Shown piece by piece: positions 1-5,740 of a stretch of DNA of 8,754 bases (positions are counted from its first letter, which is position 1; every line of letters starts with the position of its first letter). The stretch is from an uncultured Armatimonadota bacterium. Its GTDB lineage: Bacteria; Armatimonadota; Fimbriimonadia; Fimbriimonadales; Fimbriimonadaceae. The DNA is taken from contig CAMLEL010000074.1 in assembly GCA_946478935.1 (NCBI GenBank), positions 1-8,754 of the forward strand. The letters run 5' to 3'. The position numbers were made by a program, and so were the translations under genes. The notes below the pieces were generated by a model that was not told where the DNA came from, did not search any database, and worked only from the letters and a program-made list of their open reading frames with translations.

Positions 1-912
1 CCCATTGAGCGAAATCCATTGGAAGGACTCATCCCAATGGCGGGCACGGCAGACGTTGTGATAGCCAATTTGGAAATCCCGCTAACTCGATCGAACACGG
101 CCACGCCCCTGAAAACAGCCAAGGAGTTGAAGGCGCGAACGCAATACATCCTGAAGGCTGATCCAAGGCACATCGAAGGCATTGTAGGAGTGGGTTTCCA
201 TATGGTGAGTTTGGGAAACAACCATGTAATGGACTACGGGGCCACGGGACTGAGAGAGATGCTCGACGTTTTGGATACGGCTGGAATCCAGCACACTGGC
301 GCAGGATCAAACCTTGCGACTGCCAAGAGTGAAGTGTCCGTGAAAGGGGTCACTTTGATCTCCGCGCTGGCGTTCATGGGGACTCCGGCCATGCGAAAGC
401 TGGGACCGGCGACTGGCAGCAAACCGGGTCTTCATGCGCTAATCTTTGAAGGCACCATCGACAAACGGGATCGTGACTACCTTAAATCTTGGATAAACGC
501 TCGCCCAGACGATGGAATTAAGATCGTAGCGCTCCACTGGGGGCTTGAGAAGCAGACGGTCCCAACTCCCTACCAAGTTGCATTGGCTCGAGCTTGTATC
601 GACGCGGGCGCAGATATCGTTTGGGGACATCATCCGCACGTGCTACAGGGGGCCGAGACGTATCGTGGGAAGCCGATTCTTTACTCGATGGGAAATTTGA
701 TCTCTCGAAAAGAAGGACCGACTGCCTTTGCTCGACTGTACTTTGAAAAGGCAACCTTCAAGGGCTTCCGGATTTTGCCGCTAGACATCAAGGCGATGCG
801 GGTGAACCCTACTCCCGAGTTAAAGGTTCAAGCACGCCGCAAATCGTTCCAGCGCTTGAGCGAAAGCATCCAGAAACGGTATCCGCACAAGTTCTCGAAA
901 GCCCTTTACTGA
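1..912 (+). CDS. CapA family protein (poly-gamma-glutamate/capsule biosynthesis type, metallophosphoesterase-like fold), 5'-partial
   Basis: The reading frame is open from base 1 to the TGA at 910-912, giving 303 visible residues. The true start and the usual N-terminal GD-type metal motif lie outside the window; the TTG at 19 is only the first start-like codon. Family motifs in order are the NLE block (N23-L24-E25, preceded by D-V-V-I-A), the NNH-x2-DYG block (N73, N74, H75, D78, Y79, G80), HWG (H179-G181) and GHHPH (G209-H213), followed by a YSMGNL segment that matches the family's SLGNF. This order is typical of CapA/PgsA-like proteins, which adopt a calcineurin-like metallophosphatase fold and are linked to gamma-polyglutamate or capsule export in Bacillus. 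Many environmental homologues have no known substrate. No pgsB/pgsC/pgsE-like neighbours are visible, so a role in polyglutamate synthesis is not supported here. The gene ends tail to tail with the minus-strand gene beyond it, overlapping by 7 bp. Confidence 0.9.
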   Translation, partial: PIERNPLEGLIPMAGTADVVIANLEIPLTRSNTATPLKTAKELKARTQYILKADPRHIEGIVGVGFHMVSLGNNHVMDYGATGLREMLDVLDTAGIQHTGAGSNLATAKSEVSVKGVTLISALAFMGTPAMRKLGPATGSKPGLHALIFEGTIDKRDRDYLKSWINARPDDGIKIVALHWGLEKQTVPTPYQVALARACIDAGADIVWGHHPHVLQGAETYRGKPILYSMGNLISRKEGPTAFARLYFEKATFKGFRILPLDIKAMRVNPTPELKVQARRKSFQRLSESIQKRYPHKFSKALY

Positions 913-2084
913 TAGTCGAGAAACTCCCGAAGGAATGTGCGATCAGCCTGGTCAATCTCATCGTAAACAGGCGTTGCCCTCTCATCGGCAATCTCACGCA
1001 GTCTGGTCATGACTTGAAAACGGACTTCCTTGGGTAGAGCTTTGAAACTTGCCGACTCGATCATAGGACTCAGGCGGTACTTGTAGAGTCGTCGACTCAG
1101 ATCCAAATCACGCAACGATCGGCCCTTGCGATCACGACGGCCCCCTTTTTCATAGTCTCGTTGGAACGCTCCCATACCCTTGATCGGCTCTTGAAGCTGA
1201 ACTTCGCCTATACTGAGTAAGGCTCGAACAAGCGGCTCAGCCGCTTCTGAGATCGTTCCTACTTGGGGATCTTCAATGATCTTTCGAGTCAGATTACCGG
1301 CGCGGATAATCTCGTTCTGCACATCCATTTGATGTTCCAACACCATAAGGGCGACGATGTCGGAGTGCGGATTGAGATACTCCCCGACATTAAAGTAGCG
1401 CGTAAGATCGGTCTTGTTTGCCCCAAGTTCGGGATCGAATGTGAATCCCTCGTCATCACCAACCGCAGGCGCATTACCGCGATGCCTCTGCTTCCCATGC
1501 GTTCCAGAGACGTACCAACCTCCCCATCGATCTTTGAACGGCGTTCGTGGCGTCATGATCCGCCCGCCACCTCGGAGGATCTGATAGCCTTGGGAATCGG
1601 CATTGACGGATCGAGACAAGAGTCGCGGAACACCTCCCAAACCTGGGCCCGCATGGCAGGCTATGCAGCGCTGAAACTCTTCGTTGAATACAAGCTTGTC
1701 TTGCTTTTCGTTCGGGATCGAGTAGAAGCGTGTTCCTTTTTCAGGGTGTACGGTGGCAATCTCAATCAACTCGCCACCGTTGACCCAACCCACATAAGTG
1801 TGCTCGTTAAAATAGATGGCGCGGGGCGCCCGGGGAGATATTCGCGGCCCCTGCAGACTGGTCTTTGACCAGACGAGCGTTTGGGAGGTTTGCTCGATCT
1901 CCAACAGTTTCAGTAAACCTTTGAGGTAGCCATGCCGCTCATCGTAGGTTAGATTGGAGCGCCCGCTTTTAATGTCGCTCGCAATCTTTGCAATGGGATC
2001 GGGTACCAAACCCTGGCTTGGCAGGGCGGCGTAACCCAGAACAGCAATGCTCAACGTTGCCAACGCTACTCGAGTTATAACCAT
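906..2084 (-). CDS. Secreted single-haem c-type protein of unknown function
   Basis: The product is 392 residues. Residues 1 to about 20 look like a signal peptide: Arg5, a hydrophobic stretch, then Ala-Ala, so export to the periplasm is expected. One CxxCH haem-attachment site is present (C140-I-A-C143-H144), so this should be a covalent c-type haem protein. The rest is not a classic small cytochrome c: haem sits in the middle of a large domain, flanked by a WxKTSLQ segment (72-78), GGWYVSGTHG (188-197) and SDIVALMVLEHQM (241-253). H196, H201, H240, H251 and M253 are possible second axial ligands. From memory, proteins with these blocks occur in Planctomycetota and related phyla, annotated only as hypothetical or cytochrome-domain proteins. 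The start is ATG at 2084; a GAGAGGA purine run abuts it with no spacer, too close for a normal ribosome binding site. The TAA at 906-908 lies inside the CapA gene end. No electron-transfer partner is encoded nearby. Confidence 0.8.
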   Translation of the reverse strand: MVITRVALATLSIAVLGYAALPSQGLVPDPIAKIASDIKSGRSNLTYDERHGYLKGLLKLLEIEQTSQTLVWSKTSLQGPRISPRAPRAIYFNEHTYVGWVNGGELIEIATVHPEKGTRFYSIPNEKQDKLVFNEEFQRCIACHAGPGLGGVPRLLSRSVNADSQGYQILRGGGRIMTPRTPFKDRWGGWYVSGTHGKQRHRGNAPAVGDDEGFTFDPELGANKTDLTRYFNVGEYLNPHSDIVALMVLEHQMDVQNEIIRAGNLTRKIIEDPQVGTISEAAEPLVRALLSIGEVQLQEPIKGMGAFQRDYEKGGRRDRKGRSLRDLDLSRRLYKYRLSPMIESASFKALPKEVRFQVMTRLREIADERATPVYDEIDQADRTFLREFLDYQ

Positions 2085-2150
2085 TCCTCTCGAAAGGATA
2101 GACGGTTTTCGTCCAATTAGAACTCAGTGGAAAGAGCACAGTTACGAATG

Positions 2151-2169
2151 CGGGCCCATGGAGGGCCCG
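2151..2169. repeat. Perfect 7-bp inverted repeat, candidate operator or hairpin
   Basis: CGGGCCC at 2151-2157 and GGGCCCG at 2163-2169 are exact reverse complements separated by 5 bp (ATGGA). Each arm contains the self-palindrome GGGCCC. No T-run follows, so it is not an intrinsic terminator. It covers the place where a -35 element would sit for the -10-like box at 2179-2184, so a DNA-bound regulator here would block or recruit polymerase. The repeat is seen directly; operator function is inferred. Confidence 0.45.
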
Positions 2170-2178
2170 TCCTTGCGA

Positions 2179-2184
2179 TAAAAT
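2179..2184 (+). promoter_or_regulatory. -10-like box for a leaderless aminotransferase start
   Basis: TAAAAT fits the TANNNT -10 pattern and ends 6 bp before the ATG at 2191, which would place the transcription start at or next to the A of the start codon. No Shine-Dalgarno sequence precedes the ATG. The box overlaps an in-frame TAA stop (2179-2181), which excludes any upstream start. A leaderless mRNA is inferred, not shown. Confidence 0.35.
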
Positions 2185-2190
2185 TCGCCC

Positions 2191-3447
2191 ATGGACGCGG
2201 ATGCCCTGTTCGCCGATGTCGTCGACAAATACTCTCGGCATATTAATCCCTACCTATCGAAGCTGATGCAATTCGCCGGTTTCGGCGTGGAAATGCGCGG
2301 CGAAGGCTGCTACATTTTCGATCAAGATGGTAAACGCTACCTCGACTGTTTGGGTGGATACGGCTGCTTCAGTTTGGGGCATCGGCATCCTAAAATCGTT
2401 GAGGCTGTAAAATCGCAGCTCGACTGTATGGGTTTGAGCGGAAAGGCATTCTTTAGTCCACAGGGAGCCGATCTCGCCGCAAAACTCGCGGAAAAGAGTC
2501 CCGACGGTCTCCAATACACCTTCTTCTGCAATAGCGGAACCGAAGCTGTAGAAGGTGCCCTCAAATTTGCAAAGAAGCACACGGGCCGATCCAAGATCGT
2601 TTCTACCCATGACAGTTTCCACGGCAAGACGCTCGGTGCGTTGAGTGTGATGGGACGAGACAAGTATCGTCGGCCCTATGATCCGCTGCTTCCGAACGTG
2701 CACTTCATTCCGTTCGGTGATATCGATTCCTTGATCCATGCAGTCGACGATCAGACCGCCGCATTTATCGTTGAACCGATCCAGGGTGAAGGCGGAATTA
2801 ACATCCCACCTGCAGGTTATCTCCGGGCCGCGCGCGAAGCGTGTGACAAACATGGCGCACTACTCATTGCCGACGAAGTTCAGACGCTGCTCGGCCGAAC
2901 CGGCAAGTGGTTCGCATGCGAGCACGACGGTGCTGCACCACATTTGATGACTTTGGCAAAGGCCCTCGGAGGCGGAATCATGCCGATTGGCGCGCTTATG
3001 GGTACGGCGGAAATCTGGGAATCGATCTACTCGGACAGCCCCCTTTCGCATACCTCCACTTTCGGCGGCAGTCCTATCGCTTGTGCCGCCGGCTTGGCAA
3101 CAATCAAGGTTATCGAAGACGAGGGCCTAGTTGAGCGGTCTGCAACGGTAGGTCCAAAACTGTTGCAGGGGCTCCAACTTGTAGCTGAAAGGCACACCGA
3201 TCTAATCAAGGAGGCTCGTGGCAGAGGCTTTATGATCGGCGTGGAATTCGCGATGGATGAAGTTGGCGAATTGGTCGTCGCCCAGATGCTCAAGCGGGGC
3301 GTATGCGTCGCCTACACGCTGAACAACCCGCGAATCATGAGGTTCGAGCCGCCGCTCATCATTTCTGAGGAAGAGATCCAGACCGCAGTGCAAGCGTTCG
3401 AAGAGGCCGTCGCAGAAACCTCCGAACTGCTGGCGACACTCGTTTGA
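2191..3447 (+). CDS. Class III PLP-dependent aminotransferase, putrescine aminotransferase-like
   Basis: At 418 residues this is a fold-type I, class III aminotransferase. Visible hallmarks are the phosphate-binding SGT (S115-T117), the ring-stacking F143-H144 in HDSFHGKT, E195 and E200 in [10 protein letters not shown]228 in IADEVQ (pairs with the pyridine nitrogen), the Schiff-base K257 in LAKALGGG, and T290 in the STFGGSP loop, which contacts the cofactor phosphate across the dimer. Several blocks (CLGGYG-x3-[23 protein letters not shown]-x5-EPPL) are close, from memory, to E. coli putrescine aminotransferase PatA/YgjG. That enzyme moves the amino group of putrescine to 2-oxoglutarate, but ornithine, acetylornithine and other omega-amine donors remain possible. 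The start is ATG 2191: an in-frame TAA at 2179-2181 leaves no alternative upstream. A threonine aldolase gene follows after 23 bp, suggesting co-transcription. Family assignment is firm; substrate is inferred. Confidence 0.93.
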   Translation: MDADALFADVVDKYSRHINPYLSKLMQFAGFGVEMRGEGCYIFDQDGKRYLDCLGGYGCFSLGHRHPKIVEAVKSQLDCMGLSGKAFFSPQGADLAAKLAEKSPDGLQYTFFCNSGTEAVEGALKFAKKHTGRSKIVSTHDSFHGKTLGALSVMGRDKYRRPYDPLLPNVHFIPFGDIDSLIHAVDDQTAAFIVEPIQGEGGINIPPAGYLRAAREACDKHGALLIADEVQTLLGRTGKWFACEHDGAAPHLMTLAKALGGGIMPIGALMGTAEIWESIYSDSPLSHTSTFGGSPIACAAGLATIKVIEDEGLVERSATVGPKLLQGLQLVAERHTDLIKEARGRGFMIGVEFAMDEVGELVVAQMLKRGVCVAYTLNNPRIMRFEPPLIISEEEIQTAVQAFEEAVAETSELLATLV

Positions 3448-3457
3448 CTTTGAGTTC

Positions 3458-3463
3458 CATAAT
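3458..3463 (+). promoter_or_regulatory. -10-like box just upstream of the threonine aldolase gene
   Basis: CATAAT matches the TATAAT consensus at 5 of 6 positions and ends 7 bp before the ATG at 3471, so transcription would start at about the start codon. No Shine-Dalgarno sequence is visible between the aminotransferase stop and this ATG. The box could give the aldolase its own leaderless transcript besides read-through. No convincing -35 was found. Confidence 0.3.
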
Positions 3464-3470
3464 ACATGCA

Positions 3471-4499
3471 ATGATCGTTGATCTTCGTTCTGATACCGTG
3501 ACGCGGCCAAGTCCCGAAATGTACGAGGCGATGGCAAGCGCGCCCTTGGGCGATGATGTATTGGGCGATGAACCGACGGTAGAGAAACTCGAGCAACTTG
3601 CCGCAGAAAAGGTGGGCAAGGAATCCGCACTTTTCGTACCGAGCGGAACGATGGGCAATCAGATTGCGATGGCCGTGCATTGCCAACGCGGTGACGCGGC
3701 GCTCATCGAAGAAGAGGCTCATATGGTCTATTACGAGGTTGGCGGACCCGCGGTCATCGCAAACGTCGTTACCTGGACCCTGCCCTCAGAGAAGGGGGTC
3801 ATGGACCCTGATGTCATTGATCGCCATGCACTCAAGCGCAATTTGCATACTCCGGGCACCACACTGCTCTGCCTTGAGAACACGCACAATCGGGCTGGTG
3901 GCGCGGTAATTCCGCTGAAGACTCTCGCCGAATATCGCGCAGTCGCGGATCGGCACGAGATGAAAGTTCACCTAGATGGGGCGCGAGTGTTCAACGCATC
4001 AGTTGCACTAGGAGTGGACGTCAAGGAAATCACCCGGCATGTCGACACCGTAAATTTCTGTCTGAGCAAGGGTCTACGGGCTCCAGTAGGTTCCCTGTTG
4101 TGCGGACCGGCAAACTTTATCGAGTCGGCCAAGATCTGGCGAAAGCGGCTGGGCGGAGGCATGCGGCAAGCCGGCATTTTGGCAGCTTGCGGCATCGTTA
4201 GCTTGGAGCAAATGGTGGATCGCTTGGCAGAAGACCATCGGCGGGCACGCAGCTTGGCACAGGAACTTTCGAACATTCCTATGCTGAAGGTCGATTGGGA
4301 TCGCGTCCAAACCAACATGGTGCTGGTCGAAACGGAAGGTGACGCACAAACCTGGACGGAAGCGCTCCACAAGCTCGGCGTCTGGTGCTTCCCGGTTGCA
4401 TCGAATCGTCTTCGATTGGTTCTGCATGCAGACATCGACGATGAAGGCGTCGATTTTGCAGCAAATGCGTTCAAGGAACTGGCGGCGGCCAGGGTCTAA
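3471..4499 (+). CDS. ltaE: Low-specificity L-threonine aldolase
   Basis: The product is 342 residues (E. coli LtaE is about 333) and similar along its whole length. It cleaves L-threonine or L-allo-threonine to glycine and acetaldehyde using PLP in the cytoplasm. The N-terminus ([13 protein letters not shown]) is the family signature. Next come [11 protein letters not shown], the cofactor-binding S58-G59-T60, H84 (stacks on the PLP ring), D169-G-A-R172 (pyridine contact) and the Schiff-base lysine K200 in CLSKGL, then GGGMRQ and a C-terminal RLVLH. The frame extends upstream to a TTG at 3444 overlapping the aminotransferase stop, but ATG 3471 aligns exactly with the family N-terminus and is preferred. 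It follows the aminotransferase gene by 23 bp and overlaps the minus-strand ATL gene by 4 bp at its end. Pairing with an aminotransferase suggests amino-acid catabolism or glycine supply, an inference from context. Confidence 0.95.
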   Translation: MIVDLRSDTVTRPSPEMYEAMASAPLGDDVLGDEPTVEKLEQLAAEKVGKESALFVPSGTMGNQIAMAVHCQRGDAALIEEEAHMVYYEVGGPAVIANVVTWTLPSEKGVMDPDVIDRHALKRNLHTPGTTLLCLENTHNRAGGAVIPLKTLAEYRAVADRHEMKVHLDGARVFNASVALGVDVKEITRHVDTVNFCLSKGLRAPVGSLLCGPANFIESAKIWRKRLGGGMRQAGILAACGIVSLEQMVDRLAEDHRRARSLAQELSNIPMLKVDWDRVQTNMVLVETEGDAQTWTEALHKLGVWCFPVASNRLRLVLHADIDDEGVDFAANAFKELAAARV

Positions 4500-4801
4500 T
4501 CGGCATCCTCGGGTGACCAGCGATAGGAATCCATGCGAACCCGACCCTCTAGATCGAATTCCACGCCTTCTTCGCCAAGCCGGTCACGTTGGATGACTTC
4601 TAGATTTGGGTCCTTCTTCCAAACTGGCATTCTTCCATCTGCTCCAACAACCCGCCACCACGGCACGTCATCAGGAGCGTGAGCCATCCATCGGCCAACG
4701 ACCAATCCTGAAACCGGATTTGGTAGCGATCGACCCAAGTCGCCATATCCGCTGACCTTGCCTGCTGGAATCTGACGCACGAGCACCCATAGACCTTCCA
4801 T
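4496..4801 (-). CDS. Alkyltransferase-like (ATL) protein, MGMT C-terminal domain without the reactive cysteine
   Basis: The 101-residue product matches the DNA-binding domain of O6-alkylguanine-DNA alkyltransferases: IPAGKVSGYGDLG (11-23) carries the base-flipping tyrosine region (Y19), VVGRWMA (34-40) is the recognition helix, and QRDRLGEEGVEF (71-82) is the C-terminal signature. The active-site PCHRV is PWWRV here (47-51), so the methyl-accepting cysteine is Trp48 and the following His is Trp49. ATL proteins cannot repair alkylated guanine themselves; they bind it and hand it to nucleotide excision repair. Aligning VVG with human RAVG puts Leu33 where the helix-inserting arginine normally sits, which is unusual. 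The start is ATG 4801; an in-frame TGA two codons upstream (plus bases 4808-4810) bars extension. The gene lies 44 bp downstream of a ferritin-like gene on the same strand and overlaps the threonine aldolase gene end by 4 bp. Confidence 0.88.
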   Translation of the reverse strand: MEGLWVLVRQIPAGKVSGYGDLGRSLPNPVSGLVVGRWMAHAPDDVPWWRVVGADGRMPVWKKDPNLEVIQRDRLGEEGVEFDLEGRVRMDSYRWSPEDAD

Positions 4802-4845
4802 GCGCTTTCAGTTCTACCGGAAATCTCACAAAGGAATCTCTACAC

Positions 4846-5337
4846 CTATGCAAGTACGCCAGCAGTCGCCCGTGCCGAGGCTTCGATCGCAGGGATCAAT
4901 CGCTCTGCTGAGGTCGTCGACTCCGTCAGGTAGCGGGAGGCAATCTCCGCTGTATCGGAGTCACCGGATTGCTGGGTAAAAACGTTCAAGGCGCAGTACG
5001 ACGCATGAAGCAGGTGGAGCGCCGCATGCGCCTTGATCGCGTCCATAGTGATCTTGTCGGCTCGACTATGTCCGGCATTGTAAATATCGCTAAGGACGCC
5101 AAGAGTGCTGTTCGCAAAGTCTTTCATGGATGAGATGGAACCCCCTAGGGCAGCGACTCGTGCTGCGATGGTTTCGCGCCGATTCACACACTCAAGCACA
5201 CTCTCGCCCGCAACGACCCGCAGACTCGAAATCGCTTCGGCGTCATCCGCCAGCTTATCTAGGATGTCTTCGGTCACTTTCTCGGCGGCATGAAGGTCTT
5301 GCAGATATCGAATGGTCCTGTCGCGAACATTTTCCAT
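4846..5337 (-). CDS. Ferritin-like protein related to DUF892/YciE-YciF, with degenerate metal site
   Basis: Taken from ATG 5337, the product is 163 residues, the usual size for DUF892 (YciF about 166). It appears all-helical: helix 1 holds YLQDLHAAEK (11-20), the family's L-x-D-x-x-x-AEK; helix 2 holds ESVLECVNRRETIAARVAALG (45-65); a third segment spans about 95-120 with HAALHLLHASY (104-114); the last helix is about 131-158. DUF892 members are stress-induced ferritin-fold proteins that usually bind a dimetal centre. Here E19, E49 or E55 and E139 could be ligands, but compared from memory with YciF the helix-2 His is Asn52 and the ExxH of helix 3 reads L-x-H, so the metal site looks incomplete. 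The frame is open upstream to an ATG at 5664, but that 109-residue extension is low-complexity and unlike the family. The ATL gene follows 44 bp downstream, suggesting one transcript. Confidence 0.75.
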   Translation of the reverse strand: MENVRDRTIRYLQDLHAAEKVTEDILDKLADDAEAISSLRVVAGESVLECVNRRETIAARVAALGGSISSMKDFANSTLGVLSDIYNAGHSRADKITMDAIKAHAALHLLHASYCALNVFTQQSGDSDTAEIASRYLTESTTSAERLIPAIEASARATAGVLA

Positions 5338-5494
5338 GCTTCTTAGGCGATTTCCAATGGAATACCGGCGAAAACAAAAGCACGGCCGGACCCTAGAACG
5401 GATCCGACCGCGACTTTCTACCCTTATCTGATGTTTAAGAGACCTGCACCAGTAGGCGCTTATGTCCTCTCCGCTTCGTAGTAAATCCTCTAAT

Positions 5495-5514
5495 GAATAA
5501 GAAACGAATAAGAA
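5495..5514. repeat. Two tandem copies of GAATAAGAA, 11-bp period
   Basis: GAATAAGAA occurs at 5495-5503 and again at 5506-5514. The period of 11 bp is about one helical turn, as for paired protein-binding sites. The block lies about 160 bp upstream of the ferritin-like gene start. Function is unknown. Confidence 0.4.
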
Positions 5515-5565
5515 TCGAGCAACTTTCATAAAAAAGAGCCGACTTTGGTCATCCGGCCCGGACCG

Positions 5566-5582
5566 GAGAGGGTTTGAGAGGG
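5566..5582. repeat. Two copies of GAGAGGG, 10-bp period, next to a 10-bp palindrome
   Basis: GAGAGGG is at 5566-5572 and 5576-5582, followed by the perfect palindrome GGATCGATCC at 5581-5590. Such short repeats can arise by chance; the clustering with other repeats in the same region is the reason to list it. Confidence 0.3.
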
Positions 5583-5603
5583 ATCGATCCGGACCAGAAA
5601 TTC

Positions 5604-5633
5604 CCGCGTTCCAGACAGATCGATGGACCGCGG
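5604..5633. repeat. Imperfect stem-loop, 9 paired positions and one mismatch
   Basis: CCGCG (5604-5608) pairs with CGCGG (5629-5633) and TCCA (5610-5613) with TGGA (5624-5627), with one mismatch between 5609 and 5628 and a 10-nt loop. No U-run follows directly on either strand, so it is more like part of a structured RNA or a protein site than a terminator. Confidence 0.35.
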
Positions 5634-5656
5634 TTTGAAAGTACGACGGCTTGATG

Positions 5657-5670
5657 CCACGCATTCGTGG
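5657..5670. repeat. Short perfect hairpin, 5-bp stem and 4-nt loop
   Basis: CCACG (5657-5661) and CGTGG (5666-5670) flank a 4-nt loop (CATT). It lies between the imperfect stem at 5604-5633 and the large stem at 5697-5740. Confidence 0.3.
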
Positions 5671-5683
5671 GTGAAGAAAGTGT

Positions 5684-5740
5684 AAGAAATAAAAGTGTCC
5701 GGCCGTTTTGCAGGGGGGATAGGAAAGCTATCGGCCGGAC
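5684..5740 (-). terminator. Candidate intrinsic terminator or structured 3' element downstream of smc
   Basis: CGGCCGGAC (5732-5740) and GTCCGGCCG (5697-5705) form a perfect 9-bp, mostly G/C stem. Read on the minus strand, the stem is followed by a U-rich run (A-C-UUUU-A-UUU-C-UU), as expected for Rho-independent termination of transcripts coming from smc, about 210 nt past its stop. The 26-nt loop is long but contains an inner ATAG/CTAT hairpin (5719-5722 with 5728-5731) that can stack directly on one side of the outer stem, leaving a G-rich single strand (plus strand G6 at 5713-5718). The compound fold could instead be a regulatory RNA element. Confidence 0.4.

Larger units (their letters stand above)
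2085..2190. promoter_or_regulatory. Divergent intergenic region between the haem-protein and aminotransferase genes
   Basis: These 106 bp separate two divergent genes and must hold both promoters. On the minus strand, TATCCT (plus bases 2095-2100) is a weak -10 candidate 10 nt from the haem-protein ATG. On the plus strand, a TAAAAT box and an inverted repeat lie close to the aminotransferase start and are listed separately. No good -35 element was found for either direction. The assignment of both promoters to this region rests on gene layout more than on motif strength. Confidence 0.5.

Noticed and set aside
1263..1868. 201-residue plus-strand frame opposite the haem-protein gene
   Set aside because: It is antisense to a gene with a signal peptide, CxxCH and conserved blocks; its own translation has no domain features.
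2158..2181. Seven-codon upstream open frame ending in the TAA before the aminotransferase
   Set aside because: It has no ribosome binding site and its ATG sits in the loop of the inverted repeat; if the transcript is leaderless it is not even transcribed.
3444..3470. TTG start for the threonine aldolase overlapping the aminotransferase stop
   Set aside because: The added nine residues are absent from the family; ATG 3471 begins exactly at the conserved [10 protein letters not shown] segment.
5526..5560. U6 run on the minus strand at 5530-5535 as an intrinsic terminator
   Set aside because: The GTCGGCTC preceding the U-run has no good complementary arm nearby, so no proper terminator stem forms.
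5338..5664. N-terminal extension of the ferritin-like gene to an ATG at 5664
   Set aside because: The 109 extra residues are Arg/Ser/Cys-rich, resemble no domain and overlap the repeat-rich region; ATG 5337 gives the family's normal length and N-terminus.
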